Numbered from the stretch's first letter, positions 40,201 through 54,089 are shown. The stretch: 64,000 bases of DNA from Hyperoodon ampullatus (GCA_949752795.1 OX457075.1:2976001-3040000); one strand, 5' to 3'. The notes: generated from the letters alone by a model not told the origin. Numbers and translations are program-made.

Positions 40201-40405
40201 TTTTTTTTTTTTTGCAGTACGTGGGCCTCTCACCGCTGCGGCCTCTCCCGCTGCGGAGCACAGGCTCCGGACGCGCAGGCTCAGCGGCCATGGCTCACGG
40301 GCCCAGCCGCTCCACGGCATGTGGGATCTTCCCGAACCGGGGCACAAACCCGTGTCCCCTGCATCGGCAGGTGGACTCCCAACCGCTGTGCCACCAGGGA
40401 AGCCC
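40201..40405 (-). mobile_element. Short CHR-type SINE
   Basis: A T-tract is followed by GCAGTACGTGGGCCTCTCAC, ending GCTGTGCCACCAGGGAAGCC. It has a perfect 14 bp target-site duplication aggataaaactttt at 40187-40200 and 40406-40419. Confidence 0.96.
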
Positions 40406-41579
40406 AGGATAAAACTTTTAAATTGTGAAATGAAATGAATTCCTTGAAAGCAAATAAGGTCTTGATTTGAAGTTGAAACATTAATCCTATTCAATGTCAA
40501 ATGTAAAACAGTACTTTATTTAAAATCAAAGGAACTTTTATTCTGATTGGTTGAAAGAAAATAAATCCTGCATCCCATTCCCCCCCTCAAGCCCTATTAG
40601 AAGCTTAGAACTCTATGGAAAGGAAACATGAAGTTTTTCTGTCTCAACAGGAGTGATATCACCTCTAAGTAGGAGTGAAAAACTCTTACTGTGTTTATGT
40701 ATAAAGCACATGCATACACACAGTACGTACAGATACACAACGAACGTGCGGTATTACAATTTCGTTGGGGGAAGAGAGAACGGTGTTACTATTGTGCTGT
40801 GCGCCTCACGCTGCAAGTGAAACCACGCTAAGACATGGTGAGAAATGAACCTGGTGCAGCCTAGAGGAACCCAGGCTGGAAAAGATCATTACATCAGCTG
40901 CCAGAGGTTAGCTGGAAGGGGACCCAGGATGGGGTGGGAGAGAACAGGTTTTCCTACTTCTGGGAGCTTCAACACAGAATCAGCCTTCCCAAAGAATTCC
41001 ACAGAGCACATTTTCAATGAAAATCAGTTTACTTTCCCACTGCAGGGAAACAGGGGAGACCGAGTCCCATCACCTCCTCATGGTCAGACAGTGGCTTCCT
41101 TTCTCCACCCTGAGAGGTAAAGAAAAACGGCTTCGCCACCTCAACAGGAGACAGCCACTTGAGGCAATCCCTACCACCACCCGCCCCCCCAGGCTCAGCC
41201 TGAGCTGGCAACAGCTTCAGATAAGCCCCGCTGGCGTCTCTACAGAAGATCACAGCCCAGCTTGGCGATGACAACAGTGGGACATTTTGCCTCGGAGGGG
41301 CACACCGTCCAGCGGCACAGGGACCTTCTACTGGCTTCACCCCGTCCTCCTATTGCCTGCACTGTCTGCTGAATGGACCAGCGAAGACATCTCAGCTTAC
41401 AGAGAGCCTGGGTGCTGTGTGGGTACCCCACCCATCACCTGTGCGGCTGGGATCTTAGCACAGAAGTCCCTCCCATATTCCTGTGAAAGCCACCTTGCTG
41501 GTGACACTTCTGATGCTAATGTGGGAATGGTGACGGAGAGCAGGGATCTGGCCCCTGCCCCACTGTGTGCCTGGTGGTG

Positions 41580-41700
41580 GGGGGTGGTCGGCCACCTCTT
41601 CCTGACTTCCGTTTTCCACCTGTCAGATGGGAACCTACATCTCACCTTTCTTACCTTATAGGATTGTAATAATAAAGGGGAAATGCACTGCAACCATAAT
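41580..41700 (+). repeat. MIR SINE remnant
   Basis: TTCCGTTTTCCACCTGTCAG, ATGGGAACCTACATCTCACC and TATAGGATTGTAATAATAAA match the MIR 3' half. Confidence 0.65.
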
Positions 41701-41971
41701 GCAATAATACTGGTTTCCAAAACCGTAGAAGAAAACTATGAAATTACATTTCTGTAAGGTACTGTTCCTATTTATTTTCCACTTTGAAATACTGCAAGCA
41801 CTTTTAATCAACGGGGCTCTGGGAACAAAGGCCAGAACGCCTGTCACACTTACAAATTACTCTGGGAAGCAATCCACAGGTTTCCACTCACCTCCACTCA
41901 CGGTCAGGTGCCCCTGGTGACGAAAGACATGAAACAGAGCCCCACCAAGGCCCCTCGGGGGGAGCACTCAC

Positions 41972-42066
41972 CAGCTGCTTTTCTAAGGGAGGGACCGAGT
42001 CATGATGGCCGTATATTACGCCAGGATTGTACTGACTGAAAAGGACCGGATAAAATACCTTCTTCC
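41972..42066 (-). CDS. CSGALNACT1: CSGALNACT1 coding exon
   Basis: This 95 bp exon completes a split glycine and encodes 31 residues, starting [20 protein letters not shown] and ending PPLEKQL. On the minus strand the acceptor is CTGCTTTGCAG and the donor is GTGAGTGC. It continues the catalytic domain directly after the NTQPG end of the preceding exon. Phase is consistent on both sides (two bases carried in, none carried out). There are no stops or frameshifts. Confidence 0.96.
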
Positions 42067-43121
<1,055 letters not shown>

Positions 43122-43644
43122 TCACTCGGGTGCCCGGGCTTGCTGCCGGTGGAATCCCCTGGAAAACACACAACCGAGAGGCCCACGACATCTCACCACG
43201 TGTCTTCTGGGACCCGAGGGCACCGGGATTAAGGGCACCAAGGACACTTCGAGAAGTTTTAGCACCAATTCATTTTTTCTTTTTCTAGCAGTTTCCCCAT
43301 ATTGAAAACTACTGTCACGGCAAACGTGTGGTCCTCGTGAGGGGGAGAACGTGAGCCATTGGAGACCAGGGGACAGAACCCGGGACAATCCCAGTGCCTC
43401 TGGAGCCAATGAAACCACTGGCCAAGGAAATAAAGCCACACTGCGATGGCCCCACTGAGCAGCTTCTCATCAGGATTCCTTCCAGGAACCCGGCAGCGTG
43501 GTCCGGGTGTACGTCTATCCCCAGACACGCTTACACCTGGATCTCTTCCGCACCCGAAGGTAAAACAGCCGAGCACAGTAAGGGAATGACACTTGGATTC
43601 AGAAGAGGAGGACATTTGGGACCTGGCTCCCCTGTGGATTAACG

Positions 43645-43790
43645 CTGTGATCTAGGCAAGCCCATTAATCTCCCGGAGCCTCGGCTGCCTCATCTGCAAA
43701 ACAGAAATAACGACACCTTCCTTAACTGCTCTCAGAGTGCTAGGCGTGGTAAGTGACGCTAAGAGTATAACGCACACCAGGTAAGCATCA
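43645..43790 (+). repeat. MIR SINE remnant
   Basis: CTGTGATCTAGGCAAGCCCA, CGGCTGCCTCATCTGCAAAA and CAGAGTGCTAGGCGTGGTAA match MIR. Confidence 0.75.
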
Positions 43791-44494
43791 GCCAGTCTGT
43801 TAGCAGCACAGGCCTGAGGTCATGGAGTCCAGGTGCGTTTCTTCACTTGGCTGCTCTCTCCCAGAACCTTCTGAGATGCAGCACGTCTTGAGCAAAAGTT
43901 CCAGGAATTCATCTAGTACCTAGTGGGACAGGGACTGTCTTCTCCCAGAGACCCACTCTGGGTCCTACTGGACTCCCAATTCCACTTGGACAGGCCTGGC
44001 ATCTGGCCAGCCCCTCTCCCGTGACACACCCTTCCTGTCCTGATGGCTTCCTCGCCCCCAGCTCAGAGCCCTCCCCCAACCCAGCCTATCCCATCCCCCG
44101 ATTCTCTCTAATCCTGATGCCTCAAAAGAGGTTCAAAACCCATCGCCACTGTTTAAAGTCTGTAACTATCTCGGGTAAAGGTCACCACAAATACAGTCAT
44201 AATTCAAATGGTAGTTTAATCAGTGGAACTAGTTCTGCTACTCCTTCCTTGACTTGTCACCTCCTTTCAGACCTGGCAATGAGCCTGGGTTTTTTATCCT
44301 GGGAATCTGGGCCCAAGCTTGTCTGAGTCCGAGGCCAAACATGCTTTTCAGATTAAGGCAGGAGGCCTGGTGCCTGGAGGAGCACTGGAGCGTAAGCCAG
44401 GAGCCCAGGCCCAGGGCCTGGAGCTGCCCAGCCCTACCAGGTACCCAATGGATGCTGGTGACTGAACGTGTCCATAGACGAATGACTGCAATCC

Positions 44495-44590
44495 AGCACA
44501 GCCTCTCATTATTTTGGGCACTGACTTCACTTCTCTGGTCTCAGTTTCCTTGCTGCAAAGCCTCATGGTCCAGACCTCAGGCCCTTTACA
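44495..44590 (+). repeat. MIR SINE fragment
   Basis: CTTCACTTCTCTGGTCTCAG / TTTCCTTGCTGCAAAGCCTC resembles the MIR core. Confidence 0.5.
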
Positions 44591-45617
44591 GGCTAAGGTT
44601 CTACTGTTGGAGGATTCAGCTCAGCCCTGCTCTACCCGATTCGACTCTTCCAGAACTCCGTTTTGACTCTTCTCTCTGGGTAGGCGGGCCCCAGTTCCTA
44701 TTTTCTGTGAGTTGCCTGGGGGTTATGCCCCAGCCTTCCCTGGTAGGGACAGCGCTGCCCCCTTGTCTGCAAAGAAGACATCCAGGTGGAGTGAGACCCT
44801 TGCAGCACCTCTGCATCCCCTGGAGGTTTCTACAGCCCACTTCCCCCGGCCCTACTTGATCAGTTCTCAGGGAAGTTCTACCCTTGGGAGATACCTGGGT
44901 TTTCACCTGGTCATCAAAGCTAGCCTCACAGAACTTGTCCACCACCCGGTGGCCCGGCTTTCTCTCACAGCTGTAGCAGGTCTCTTTTCTCAAGTGTCTC
45001 ACAGTTCATACTCTGGGAGACCACAGGGACTAATTTCCAGGGCGGGGAGGGCTTACATGCTCAAGCACCAAATCCTTGTTCACGTGTATCTGACTCATGA
45101 CTCAGGTGGCTCCTCCCAGAGGTTTCCCAGGGTCTATCGTTAGAGATTGCAAATAGAAAAATGCTTCACATTTGAACAATGGCAAGAAACTTTCGCCAAG
45201 AGCAGGGGAAGGCAGGTCCTTCCTTCACTGTGTTAAAGACAAGCAGGATTTTTGTCCCAAACAGCTTACAGCCCATTTGTGTTGACAGCTCAAATATTTA
45301 CACACAAATAGTATATTTGCTATTTACTGTGTAGAATATCAAACATTTACACAAAGTGGAGTCATGTTTAATACTTAACTAAATAAGAATACAGGCAGCA
45401 TTAGAAGCTGAACTAACAGCATCGAAGGCATGACCAGCCAGGGGGCTGAGTGAGTGGTAGGGAGGCAGCAGAGGGCTACAGGTCCAGGGAGGGTGGTGAC
45501 TGGGGGACACACGAACCCCACACAGAGCTTAGTCTCGTTTGTTCTGTCCCCCAGTTCCCCAAGCCCTGGTCTGAACTCTGCTGATGGACTGCTCTTCTCT
45601 GCCCTGCTGCAGTGGGT

Positions 45618-46072
45618 GGAGGTGGGAGAAAGGGAGGGGAGGGGGGAGGGGAGGGGGGAGGGGGAGGGGAGGGGAGAGGGAGGAGAGGGGGAGGGGTGGG
45701 GGGAGGGGAGGGGAGGGGGAGGGGGGGAGAGGGGGAGGGGAGAGGGGGAGGGGGGAGGGGAGAGGGGGAGGGGGAGGGGAGGGGAGGGGGAGAGGGGGAG
45801 GGGGAGGGGAGGGGAGAGGGGGAGGGGGAGGGGAGGGGGGAGGGGAGGGGGAGGGGGAGGGGGAGAGGGGAGGGGGAGGGGAGGGGAGGGGAGGGGGAGG
45901 GGGAGGGGGGAGGGGGAGGGGAGGGGGAGGGGGAGGGGAGGGGGGAGGGGAGAGGGGGAGGGGGAGGGGGAGGGGGAGGGGAGAGGGGGAGGGGGAGGGG
46001 AGGGGGAGAGGGGGAGGGGGAGGGGAGGGGAGGGGGAGGGGGAAAGGGGCGGGGGAGGTGTGGGGGAGGGGA
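45618..46072. repeat. GGGGA-type polypurine minisatellite (about 450 bp)
   Basis: The array consists of uninterrupted GGGGA, GGGGGA and GAGAGGGGGA units on the + strand, with almost no pyrimidines apart from a few T and C near the ends. All three + frames and a minus frame are open only because the units contain no stop codons; the predicted Gly/Arg/Glu or Pro/Ser/Leu products are artefacts. In the CSGALNACT1 transcript it is a long CCCCU-rich pyrimidine tract; in DNA it can form G-quadruplexes or a triplex. Confidence 0.97.
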
Positions 46073-47544
46073 GGGCGCTTGCCTGTTGGTCACTGTCCCT
46101 GGGAAAGGGGGCTGGGACAGCTCACTGTCCTAGTGCTTGAGATGACCTTGATGTAGAAGAATTTATTTTAAAGTCTTAGAACATCGGCCTCCATGCTTCA
46201 GTGTGTGGTCTGTAGCGGAAGAGATCTCGGGGCATGGGTGCCAGGCCCACGGCCGGATGCACGTGCAATCTGCCTCCTCTCTCTTCGTCCAACCTCCCAA
46301 CAAGGATGAGACAAGCCGTGTTACACCCACGGCACCACCCAACCTGAATGTGCACTTTAAACCCACTCTCCAGCGCGTCCACAGGCCGGACGCAAAGCCC
46401 CAGGACACAGTTCCTGCCACTTGCTGTCCACACAGCGGCCCCTCTGCCCCACGGGCCCCGGCCGTCTCTGCTTCCCACGCCCCACGGAACCCTGGCTTCC
46501 CATCCACCCTGACCAACGCCGGCCGACAGGGGACATGAGGGACCTGGACAAGACTGCACACCGAGGCAGGGTGGGGACGGAGTCCCCCGGGAAGCCCCAT
46601 CAGCCGGTCCTGGGCACTGGAGAGGCGCAGGGTAACTCTGTCACCAGCCGTGGTTCCCAGTGGGGCGGCCAGGTCACCGTGCTCAGTTACACGTCTGTCT
46701 GCAGGTGGATATCGGCGCTGCCCTCTTCCTGATCACTCAGCCCAGCACCCCCTATAATTAACCAGGACCCCTCCTTCTCCTCTCTTGCCATCAGGAAGGA
46801 CCTCTGATAATTGACACGTGGTCTCTGCTGAGAAAGAGGGCTGAGCTGGAGACACCAGAAACCAAATCAGAACAACTTCCCTCCTCTCTTCTCCAGAATG
46901 GCGAGATGAACACACCGCGAAGCATCTGGGCTGGGAGTGGGACGCCCCCTCCCGTCTCAGACTCATCAGCACCAGCTCCGGAGCACAGGGCACACGGGAT
47001 GCAGGGACACCAGCTTCTGCAGGATAACTGGGCCCCGGACATTCCCACGGGGGGGACTTGCTCACTGGGCCCGAGCGTCCTGCCCAGCAGCACGTGGACA
47101 GCATACTGAGAGGCTGTGCAGAAGCAAGGACACATTTCAACACACAACACTGACTGGCCCGTGTGGTCGTGGATTTGGGAATGTGCATGACACGACCACA
47201 GGGCCACAACCCCACATGCAGGCCGCAGAGCTACACGGGCAGGGGCCCTGTTTAGTTCTCTGTTCATCCCCATCCCCTCTGCAGCGACCAGCCGGAAGAC
47301 GGGCCCCAAGAGCGTGGACGCACTGGGGCCTCCTGTGTCAACTCAGGGGTCCCTCCCCGGAATCCACCTCCTGCCCTGACTCCTGTGAAGATCCCACGCA
47401 ATCCTCACGGCCCACATCGAGTGTCACTGCCTTTCACCCTCCTGTGAACCAAGGTGCCCTCTCTGGGCCCCCAGGAGTTTGGGCAAGTCCCGCCTCTGTT
47501 CTCCTGGGCCCAGTGCATTCTCGTGCACTGTGCACTGGACCACC

Positions 47545-47700
47545 TGGTCTGTCCTCTAAACCCTGGAGGACAGGGACTGCCTTATTTTCTTATCTCTATC
47601 TTCAGAGATTATCAGTGCTGTGCAGTAAGTGGTGCCCACAGGGACACAGTGCAGCTCAATAAACACTGGGTGGATCAAGAGACGAGTCAATGGAAAACAC
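47545..47700 (+). repeat. L2 LINE 3' end
   Basis: CCCTGGAGGACAGGGACTGC, CAGTGCTGTGCAGTAAGTGG and CTCAATAAACACTGGGTGGA match the L2 terminus. Confidence 0.72.
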
Positions 47701-48691
47701 AGAGTGTGTCTCAGACCTGTCACTGTGGGAGATGCTGCCCCAAGATGCCACCTCATCCCCTCAGGTGGGCACCGGAGAGGCCCTCACACATCTTAAGCCC
47801 GCCTCCCCCATCAGAAAGAGGCTCCAACCAATACGTTCCCAAGGACAGGCACAAACCAAGCTTTTAAGAAGATGACAAATATGTAAGTAACAGAAAAAAA
47901 GAGAGCTGAAGAAAATAAAATGCAATGTGGTTTGAAATATTTAATTTGGCCATACAAAGAAATGTAATATTTAGCGGCATGTCTAGAGTAATGGCCTCGT
48001 GAGGAATGGGCTTTTTCACGGTAGAATGTGGGCATTACACTCTCTATTATGTAATTTCCTGTTATGAGTCAGAGTCTGCAGTTCCAAACGGCCCCAGGAT
48101 TACTTATAATTATTTCTTCTCTTTTCTTCTTGAATTGTATTATCAACTGATGAAACTCTTGAGTCTCTCATTCAATTCCTTTCCTTTATATCATAAGTCT
48201 GATGCATGGGGTCTCCTCCAGGTTATATGTAGTCATGCTGACAGAGGTTAAAATGACCTGAGGCAGCCACTGTTTCAGCCGGAGATTTAACTTCTCTAAT
48301 TGACATGCATTTCCCAGAACTGCTGGCTTAAAAATGATAAAAGATCTTGCTGTCTAACGTAATACAAATTTCTTCCCACCCCTGCAAGGAAATTCTCTTA
48401 ATGTGACACTTCCCACAAGAACCCTTCATAAAAAAGAAGAAAAAACCTTTAAAAATTTACACAGAAATATTATATTTGATGTATAACTTAAAATTTTAAA
48501 TCTAACAGCCCTGAATACTGACATTTCTTCTGAGTTCTATTTACTAAAGGGATCTGAATGTGGTAAATAATTTAAGGCTAAACATATTCTCAGCCAGTTG
48601 TTCATAGTAGGCATTTTAAACAGTTTAGAGTTTTCTAGTTTCTGAGCTTATATACAAGCCTGCTTATACAATTGTTTTAGCAAGTTTCTTT

Positions 48692-49805
48692 TGAAAAGAT
48701 AAATAAAATTGACAAACCTTTAGCTCATTATCTAGAAAAATAAGAGAGATGACTCAAATTAATAAAGTTATAAACAAAAAAGGAGACATTACAACTGACA
48801 CCACAGAAATCCCAAATATTGTAAGAGACAACTATGAACAATTACATGCTGACAAATTAGATAACTTAGTAAAAATGGATAAATTCCTAGAAACACACAA
48901 CACTCAAGACTGAATCATGAAGTAATAGAAAATCTGAACAGACAAATAATGAACAAGGAGATGAAAACCTCCCAACAAATAAAAGCCCAGGGTTAGATGG
49001 CTTTACAGATGAATTCTACCAAACATTTAAAGAAGTAATTCCAATCCTTCTCAAATTCTCCCAAAATATTGAAGAGGAAGGAACACTTCCAAACTCATTT
49101 TATGAGGCCAGCATTACCCTGATGCCAAAGTCAAACAAAAACACAACAAGAAAAGAAAATTACAGGCCAATATCCCTGAACTTAATGCAAAATCTTCAAC
49201 AAAATACTAGCAAACTGAATTCAAGAGTGCATTAAAATGATCATAAGCCGTGATCAAGCGAGATCCATCCCTGGGATGCAAGGATGGTTCAACATCTGCA
49301 AATTTTAAAATGTTATATATCACATTAATAGAATGAAGAATAAAACTCATATTATTATTTCAATAGATGCAGAAAAAATTCAAACAAAATTCAAACATCC
49401 TCTTATTATAGAAACTCTCAACAAATTAGGAATAGAAGGAATGTACCTAAACATAATAAAGGCCATATATTATAAGTCCACAGCTAACATCATACTCAAC
49501 AGTAAAAATTTAAAAGCTTTTCCTCTAAGATCAGGAACAAGACAAGGATGTCCACTCTCGCCACTTTTATACAGTACAGTATTAGAAGCCCTAGCCAGAT
49601 CAATTAAGCAACAAAAGGAAATAAAATGCATCCAAATTGGAAAGGAAGAAGTAAAACTGTCACTATTTGCAGATGGCATGATACTATCTAGAGAAAACCC
49701 TAATGACTTCACCGAAAAACCATTTTAACTAATAAATGAATTCAGTAAAGTTGCAGGAAACAAAATAACATATAAAAAAATCAGTTGTGTGTCTATCAAT
49801 ACAGA
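48692..49805 (+). mobile_element. Old L1 ORF2 fragment
   Basis: This + strand L1 ORF2 segment covers the reverse transcriptase: [20 protein letters not shown] and [13 protein letters not shown]. The usual FADD motif has become FADG, and earlier parts contain stops. It ends abruptly at about 49,805 without a 3' UTR. Confidence 0.88.
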
Positions 49806-49859
49806 TTTATAGTTACTGCTTTATGCAGTTATCTTTTTACTTTTACATCAGATAGGAAA

Positions 49860-52255
49860 AGAGCATAAGCAAAAAATACATTTATACTGTGTCTCATATT
49901 TCCCTATGTAGTAACTTTTACTGGCCCTCTGTATTTCCTCACATGGATTTGAGTTTGTGTCTAGTGTCCTTTCATGTCAGCCTCAAGGACTCCTTTCATT
50001 ATTTCTTGTGGGGCAGGTTTACTAGTGATAAAGTCTTTCAGTTCTTAACTGGGGATGTCTTAATTTCTCTTTCAATTTTGATGGATGGTTTTGCTGAATA
50101 TTGAATTCTTGGTTGACAGTACTTTACTTTCAGCACTTTGAATATGCCACCCCACTTTCCATCTTATTAAGGATCCCATGGACCTGATGAGTTGCTTCAC
50201 TCTTGCTGCTTATGTAACAGGGAAGAACAAATCTGACTCCATATTGGATCTGTTTCTTTTACTTTAACCTTTGTAGTCTACTGCTTTCGCTAGAAGTTAA
50301 ATATGTTGCCTATAGCCTGAAATATACAGGGTAGCCCATTCTCAAGGCTCTGACCTTTAAAGGTATAACTCTTTTCCATTCATATAGAGATAAAAAGTTG
50401 CAGAACAGAGAACAACATTTGTCTTGTTGGAGGTTTACAGGAACGTCATTACCTGACCTACCTGACCTAGTGGACAGCTGCAAGAACAAAGGATTCCAGC
50501 ACAAAGAAGTTTGCAACAACTAACCACACCCCCTCCCCTTTTAGTACAAAAGGAACCTGAATTCTAATTCAGGAAAGATGGTTCTTTAGGACTCTAGCCC
50601 ACCATCTTCTAGGTCTGCTGGCTTTCCAAATAAAGTCATTATTCCTTCCTTGCCCCAACAATTTGTCTCTCGATTTATTGGCCTGTTGTGCAGTGAGCAG
50701 TACGAGCTTGGACTCAGTAACACAGATTCTTTCTCTTTGTTTTTCAACCATTTGACTGTGATATGTCTAATGTGCATTTCTTTGAGTTTTCCTGTTTGGA
50801 GTTTTTGAGCTTCTTAGATGTGTAGATCAATGTTTTCATCAAATACAGGGAGTCTGGGGCCATTATTTCTTCAGATATTTTTTCCTGCCTCTTTCTCTCT
50901 CTCCTATCCTGGGACTCCCATTGTGTCTATGTTGGCATGCTTGATGGTATCCTGCAGGTCTCTGAGGTTTTCTATTACTTCATTCTTTTTTATTTTTGTT
51001 TCTCAAACTATATCATATATCAATTGACCTATTTTAAAGTTCACTGATTCTTTCTTCTGCCTGTCCAAACCTGATGTTCAGGCCCCACAGTGAATTTTTT
51101 TTATGTTAAATATTGTACTTTTCAACTCCGGACTTTCTATTTGGTTCTTTTTATAACTGATCTCTCTGTATTTGGTGAGACATGGTTCTCATACTTTTCT
51201 TTAGTTTTTTAAACATGGTCTCTTTTAATTCTTTGAACATATTTAATACAGTTGACTTAATGTCTTTGTCTAGTACAACACCTGTGCTTCCTCAGGAACA
51301 ATTTCTAATGATTGATTTTGTTCTCTGTGCATGAGCCATATTTTCTTGTTTCTTTGCATGCCTCGTAATTTTTTGTTTAAAGCTAAACATTTTAAATAAT
51401 GTAATGTGGCAGCCCTGGAAATCAGAATCTCCACCCCCTCAGGGTTTTGCTATTGTTGCTGTTTGTTGTTTGTTTGTTTAGTGACTTTCCTGAACTAATT
51501 CTGTAAAGTGTACTCTTGTGTGTGAACACTTAGTGGTAAGCTAATGATTAAGCAGGGATTTCCTTAAATGTCTGGAACCAATCAGTCTCCCAGACTTTGC
51601 CAGGGAACTCTGTGTGCATGGTGGGGACTCTGTGAGCATGGTGGGGCATGTCATCAACACACAACCAAGCAGGTAACAACTTATCTGAGCCTTTACTTCC
51701 TTCTTGCACAGAGCCTCAAGATCAGTCAGAGGTAAAAAGTAAGGGCCTGCTCAGGTCTTTCCTAAGTATGAGCACAGCCTCTGGATCCCCAGGAATGTGC
51801 TGGAGCTTTCAAAACCCCTTTGGAGATTTCACTCCTCAGATTCACCTTCTGAGCTTTTTGGTTAGTCTACTGTTTGCCCCAATTCTTATCTACACCTCAG
51901 GCAGCCACAAAGTTAAAGACTTCCTATAATTGTTTTTTGTCAAATACCCCTGGATAAAAAGTTCCACTGGGAGGCCTCTGAGTCAGGTCAAATGAAGACA
52001 ACCTTGTGAGCAGGGTCTGACCGACTGTGATTCTTATGGGCTGCTGAAGAGCTGGGGGCGGGGGTGAAATGGGGCAAGTTAAAGTTCACAAAGCTCCCTG
52101 TTCACACCAAAATTCAGTCATTTGGCTAAACACTTCCCAGACTATTACAAACTTTAATTTCCATAGTTCTTAAAAAAGTTGATTCTGAGAATTTTTAGTA
52201 ATTTTCTCACTGCTTTTATGGAGGAGAATTTTGCAAGCTCTTTATTCCACCATTT
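49860..52255 (-). mobile_element. Old L1M 5' region, split by an LTR
   Basis: Minus-strand L1M 5'-end text is recognisable on both sides of an inserted LTR: TCCTTTCATGTCAGCCTCAA and GAATTCTTGGTTGACAGTAC on the left; GATTCTTTCTCTTTGTTTTT, GCCATTATTTCTTCAGATAT and GGGACTCCCATTGTGTCTAT on the right. It ends near 52,250 with CTTTATTCCACCATTTTCAC. The interior is noncoding or decayed. Confidence 0.78.
50213..50722 (+). mobile_element. Solo LTR, ERV1-like, nested in old L1
   Basis: The 510 bp element begins TGTAACAGGG and ends CTCAGTAACA, giving TG...CA ends with imperfect inverted termini (TGTAACAG against TGTTACTG). AATAAA at 50629-50634 is followed by CCTTGCCCCAACAATTTG, as in an R-U5 junction. 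The L1 resumes immediately after it. No viral genes are present. I could not confirm a target-site duplication. Confidence 0.68.
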
Positions 52256-52289
52256 TCACTGAGATCACCTTTTTTTAACTGTTGCATTA

Positions 52290-52720
52290 TATTCCATTGT
52301 ATGAACTTAATATCATTTAATTTTTTCCATAATATATTTTCCCCCAATGTTTTACTTGGAAAACATTTAAACCTTTAGAAGTGTTGTAAGCATAGTAAAG
52401 TACCCATATACCATCACCCAGATTCACCAAGTGTTAAAGTTTTGCCATATTTCCCCCCTCCCTCCCTCCCTCCCTTCCTTCCTTCCTTCCTTCCTTCTTC
52501 TGAACCATTTGAGATTACAGACATCATGGCAACTTCACTTTCAAAGACAAGTACTCCCCAGGAACCAGAACACTCTCCTTTATAACATTATAACAATGTA
52601 ATAATGACACTCAAGAAATTTAACACCGTCACAATACTATAATCTATACGCCATGTTTGAATCCCTCAAAGAACAACTTGGAATACCTAAAAATACAGGC
52701 ACATCTCCACAAAGAGCTGG
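52290..52720. repeat. Probable old LINE remnant
   Basis: AGTAAAGTACCCATATACCA and TCACCCAGATTCACCAAGTG are text found in old L1 copies. The family and strand are uncertain. It contains the microsatellite at 52453-52500. Confidence 0.4.
52453..52500. repeat. (CCCT)n(TTCC)n microsatellite
   Basis: Runs of CCCT followed by about five TTCC units. Confidence 0.93.
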
Positions 52721-53304
52721 TCACCAAGCAGAGTCATGCTTAGCCCCTTCTCTGGCAGATGCCCAGTGAGATGGCCACATGCCTAGGTGCTGCCTTCACC
52801 TGTGAAGTGCTTCCCAGGGTCTAAGTCTCTTTATCTTCTAGGAAGGAATTCACTGTGTAGCTTTTTTCCATTTTAGCAGATGAGATTCTTATCTAAAACA
52901 TCCTTGTTTATGAAAAAATATTAAAGCAACAATTCTCCAATTTCAGACAACTTTCCCCCCAATTTTCTTTTGGGATGTCCTGATAAAATGTTCCTGAGGG
53001 TACCCGTCAAGCAAATCCCTTCAAAGAGGCATGAAATGTGGACAACACCATGGCATCAGGGCATTTTCCTGACAACACACACACACAAAACCCTCTCTCA
53101 GGCACATACTCGCAGGACAGGGCAGTATCTCAGTTCTAGTGCTTCAATGTCAGAGGTGATTCTACTGAAAGATGCCTTTGTGTCCTCACGAATGGACAAA
53201 GATGAAGATACCACACAGTAAATTATAACTCATGCAAATCCACCCACCAGTATGAATTTTTTAAAATTTCCTAATACATAGCTCCAAGCAAGTGTCTACC
53301 TAGG

Positions 53305-53490
53305 TCAGAATTCCTCAAAAACCCACATCAGCATCACAGGTTGAGCTCATTCTCAGTGTTGGTTCCCAGGCTTCATCTCAGGCCTAATAACTCAGAATTT
53401 CTGGGGCTGGATCTCAGGAATCTGTATTTTAAAAAGCACCCCAGGTTATTCAAAGTACATTTATATTTGAGAACCACTGAGCTAGGGTGT
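53305..53490 (+). mobile_element. MER5A-type hAT element
   Basis: CTAATAACTCAGAATTTCTG, GGAATCTGTATTTTAAAAAG and CACCCCAGGTTATTC, then TTTGAGAACCACTG at the end, match MER5A. Confidence 0.75.
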
Positions 53491-53650
53491 AATCTGAGAT
53501 TAACTGAAGCTTAGTATGAAAAACTCTGTGGAATAAAAATCAGATATTGAGAACTGACTTGTACTGTTATCTACGTCAGTGGCTTCTAAATATTTTGACC
53601 ACAACCCTTACCCTTTCAAAAGAATATATTATAAATCATGACACAGCGCA

Positions 53651-53678
53651 TGCACACACGTGCACACACACACACACT
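53651..53678. repeat. (CA)n microsatellite, short
   Basis: CA-rich run with an ACGTG interruption. Confidence 0.85.
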
Positions 53679-54089
53679 CTGAAATTAAAGTTTCATGAAA
53701 CAATATTTATCTTTAATACTTGTGATGTATTCTGATAATCTTCTATTCTATTTTGATTTTTTAAAAACACTGCACGTAACCCACTAAATCAATTTCACAA
53801 CCCTCTAATGAATCACAAACTGTCGTTTGCAAAACACTGCTCTACAGCAATCAACTGAGACGTAAAGCTCGACAGAGTAAGCGTAAACCGAGAGACACAG
53901 ACACTGCATGCTAGTCACTAAACTGGGGTTTTTCAAGATATTCTTAAAATACATACATTAGCTAGATTTAGAACAGTTTGATCACAATGCTGAGAGCCAA
54001 ATGAAATAAATTTCATTTAAACTGGTTTCAGATCATATTATTCTCAATGAACAATGATCGGTTTTTGGAGTGAGAATTTGGCGCGACGT

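Larger units (their letters stand above)
33467..41971 (-). other. CSGALNACT1: CSGALNACT1 8.5 kb intron
   Basis: It holds a CA/CT microsatellite, two long CHR SINEs, one short CHR SINE, an L2 and MIRs. The stretches 33,720-34,915, 35,310-35,795, 36,245-37,460, 38,175-39,675, 40,420-41,575 and 41,705-41,970 show nothing I recognise. Confidence 0.75.

Noticed and set aside
45454..46156. Four overlapping long open frames (173-228 codons) on both strands
   Set aside because: They exist only because GGGGA-type units contain no stop codons in any frame. The Gly/Arg/Glu and Pro/Ser/Leu products are low-complexity artefacts.
48692..52255. A single L1 with a 5' inversion
   Set aside because: The + strand ORF2 segment lies on the wrong side of the minus-strand 5' segment for a twin-priming product, so two separate old insertions are more likely.
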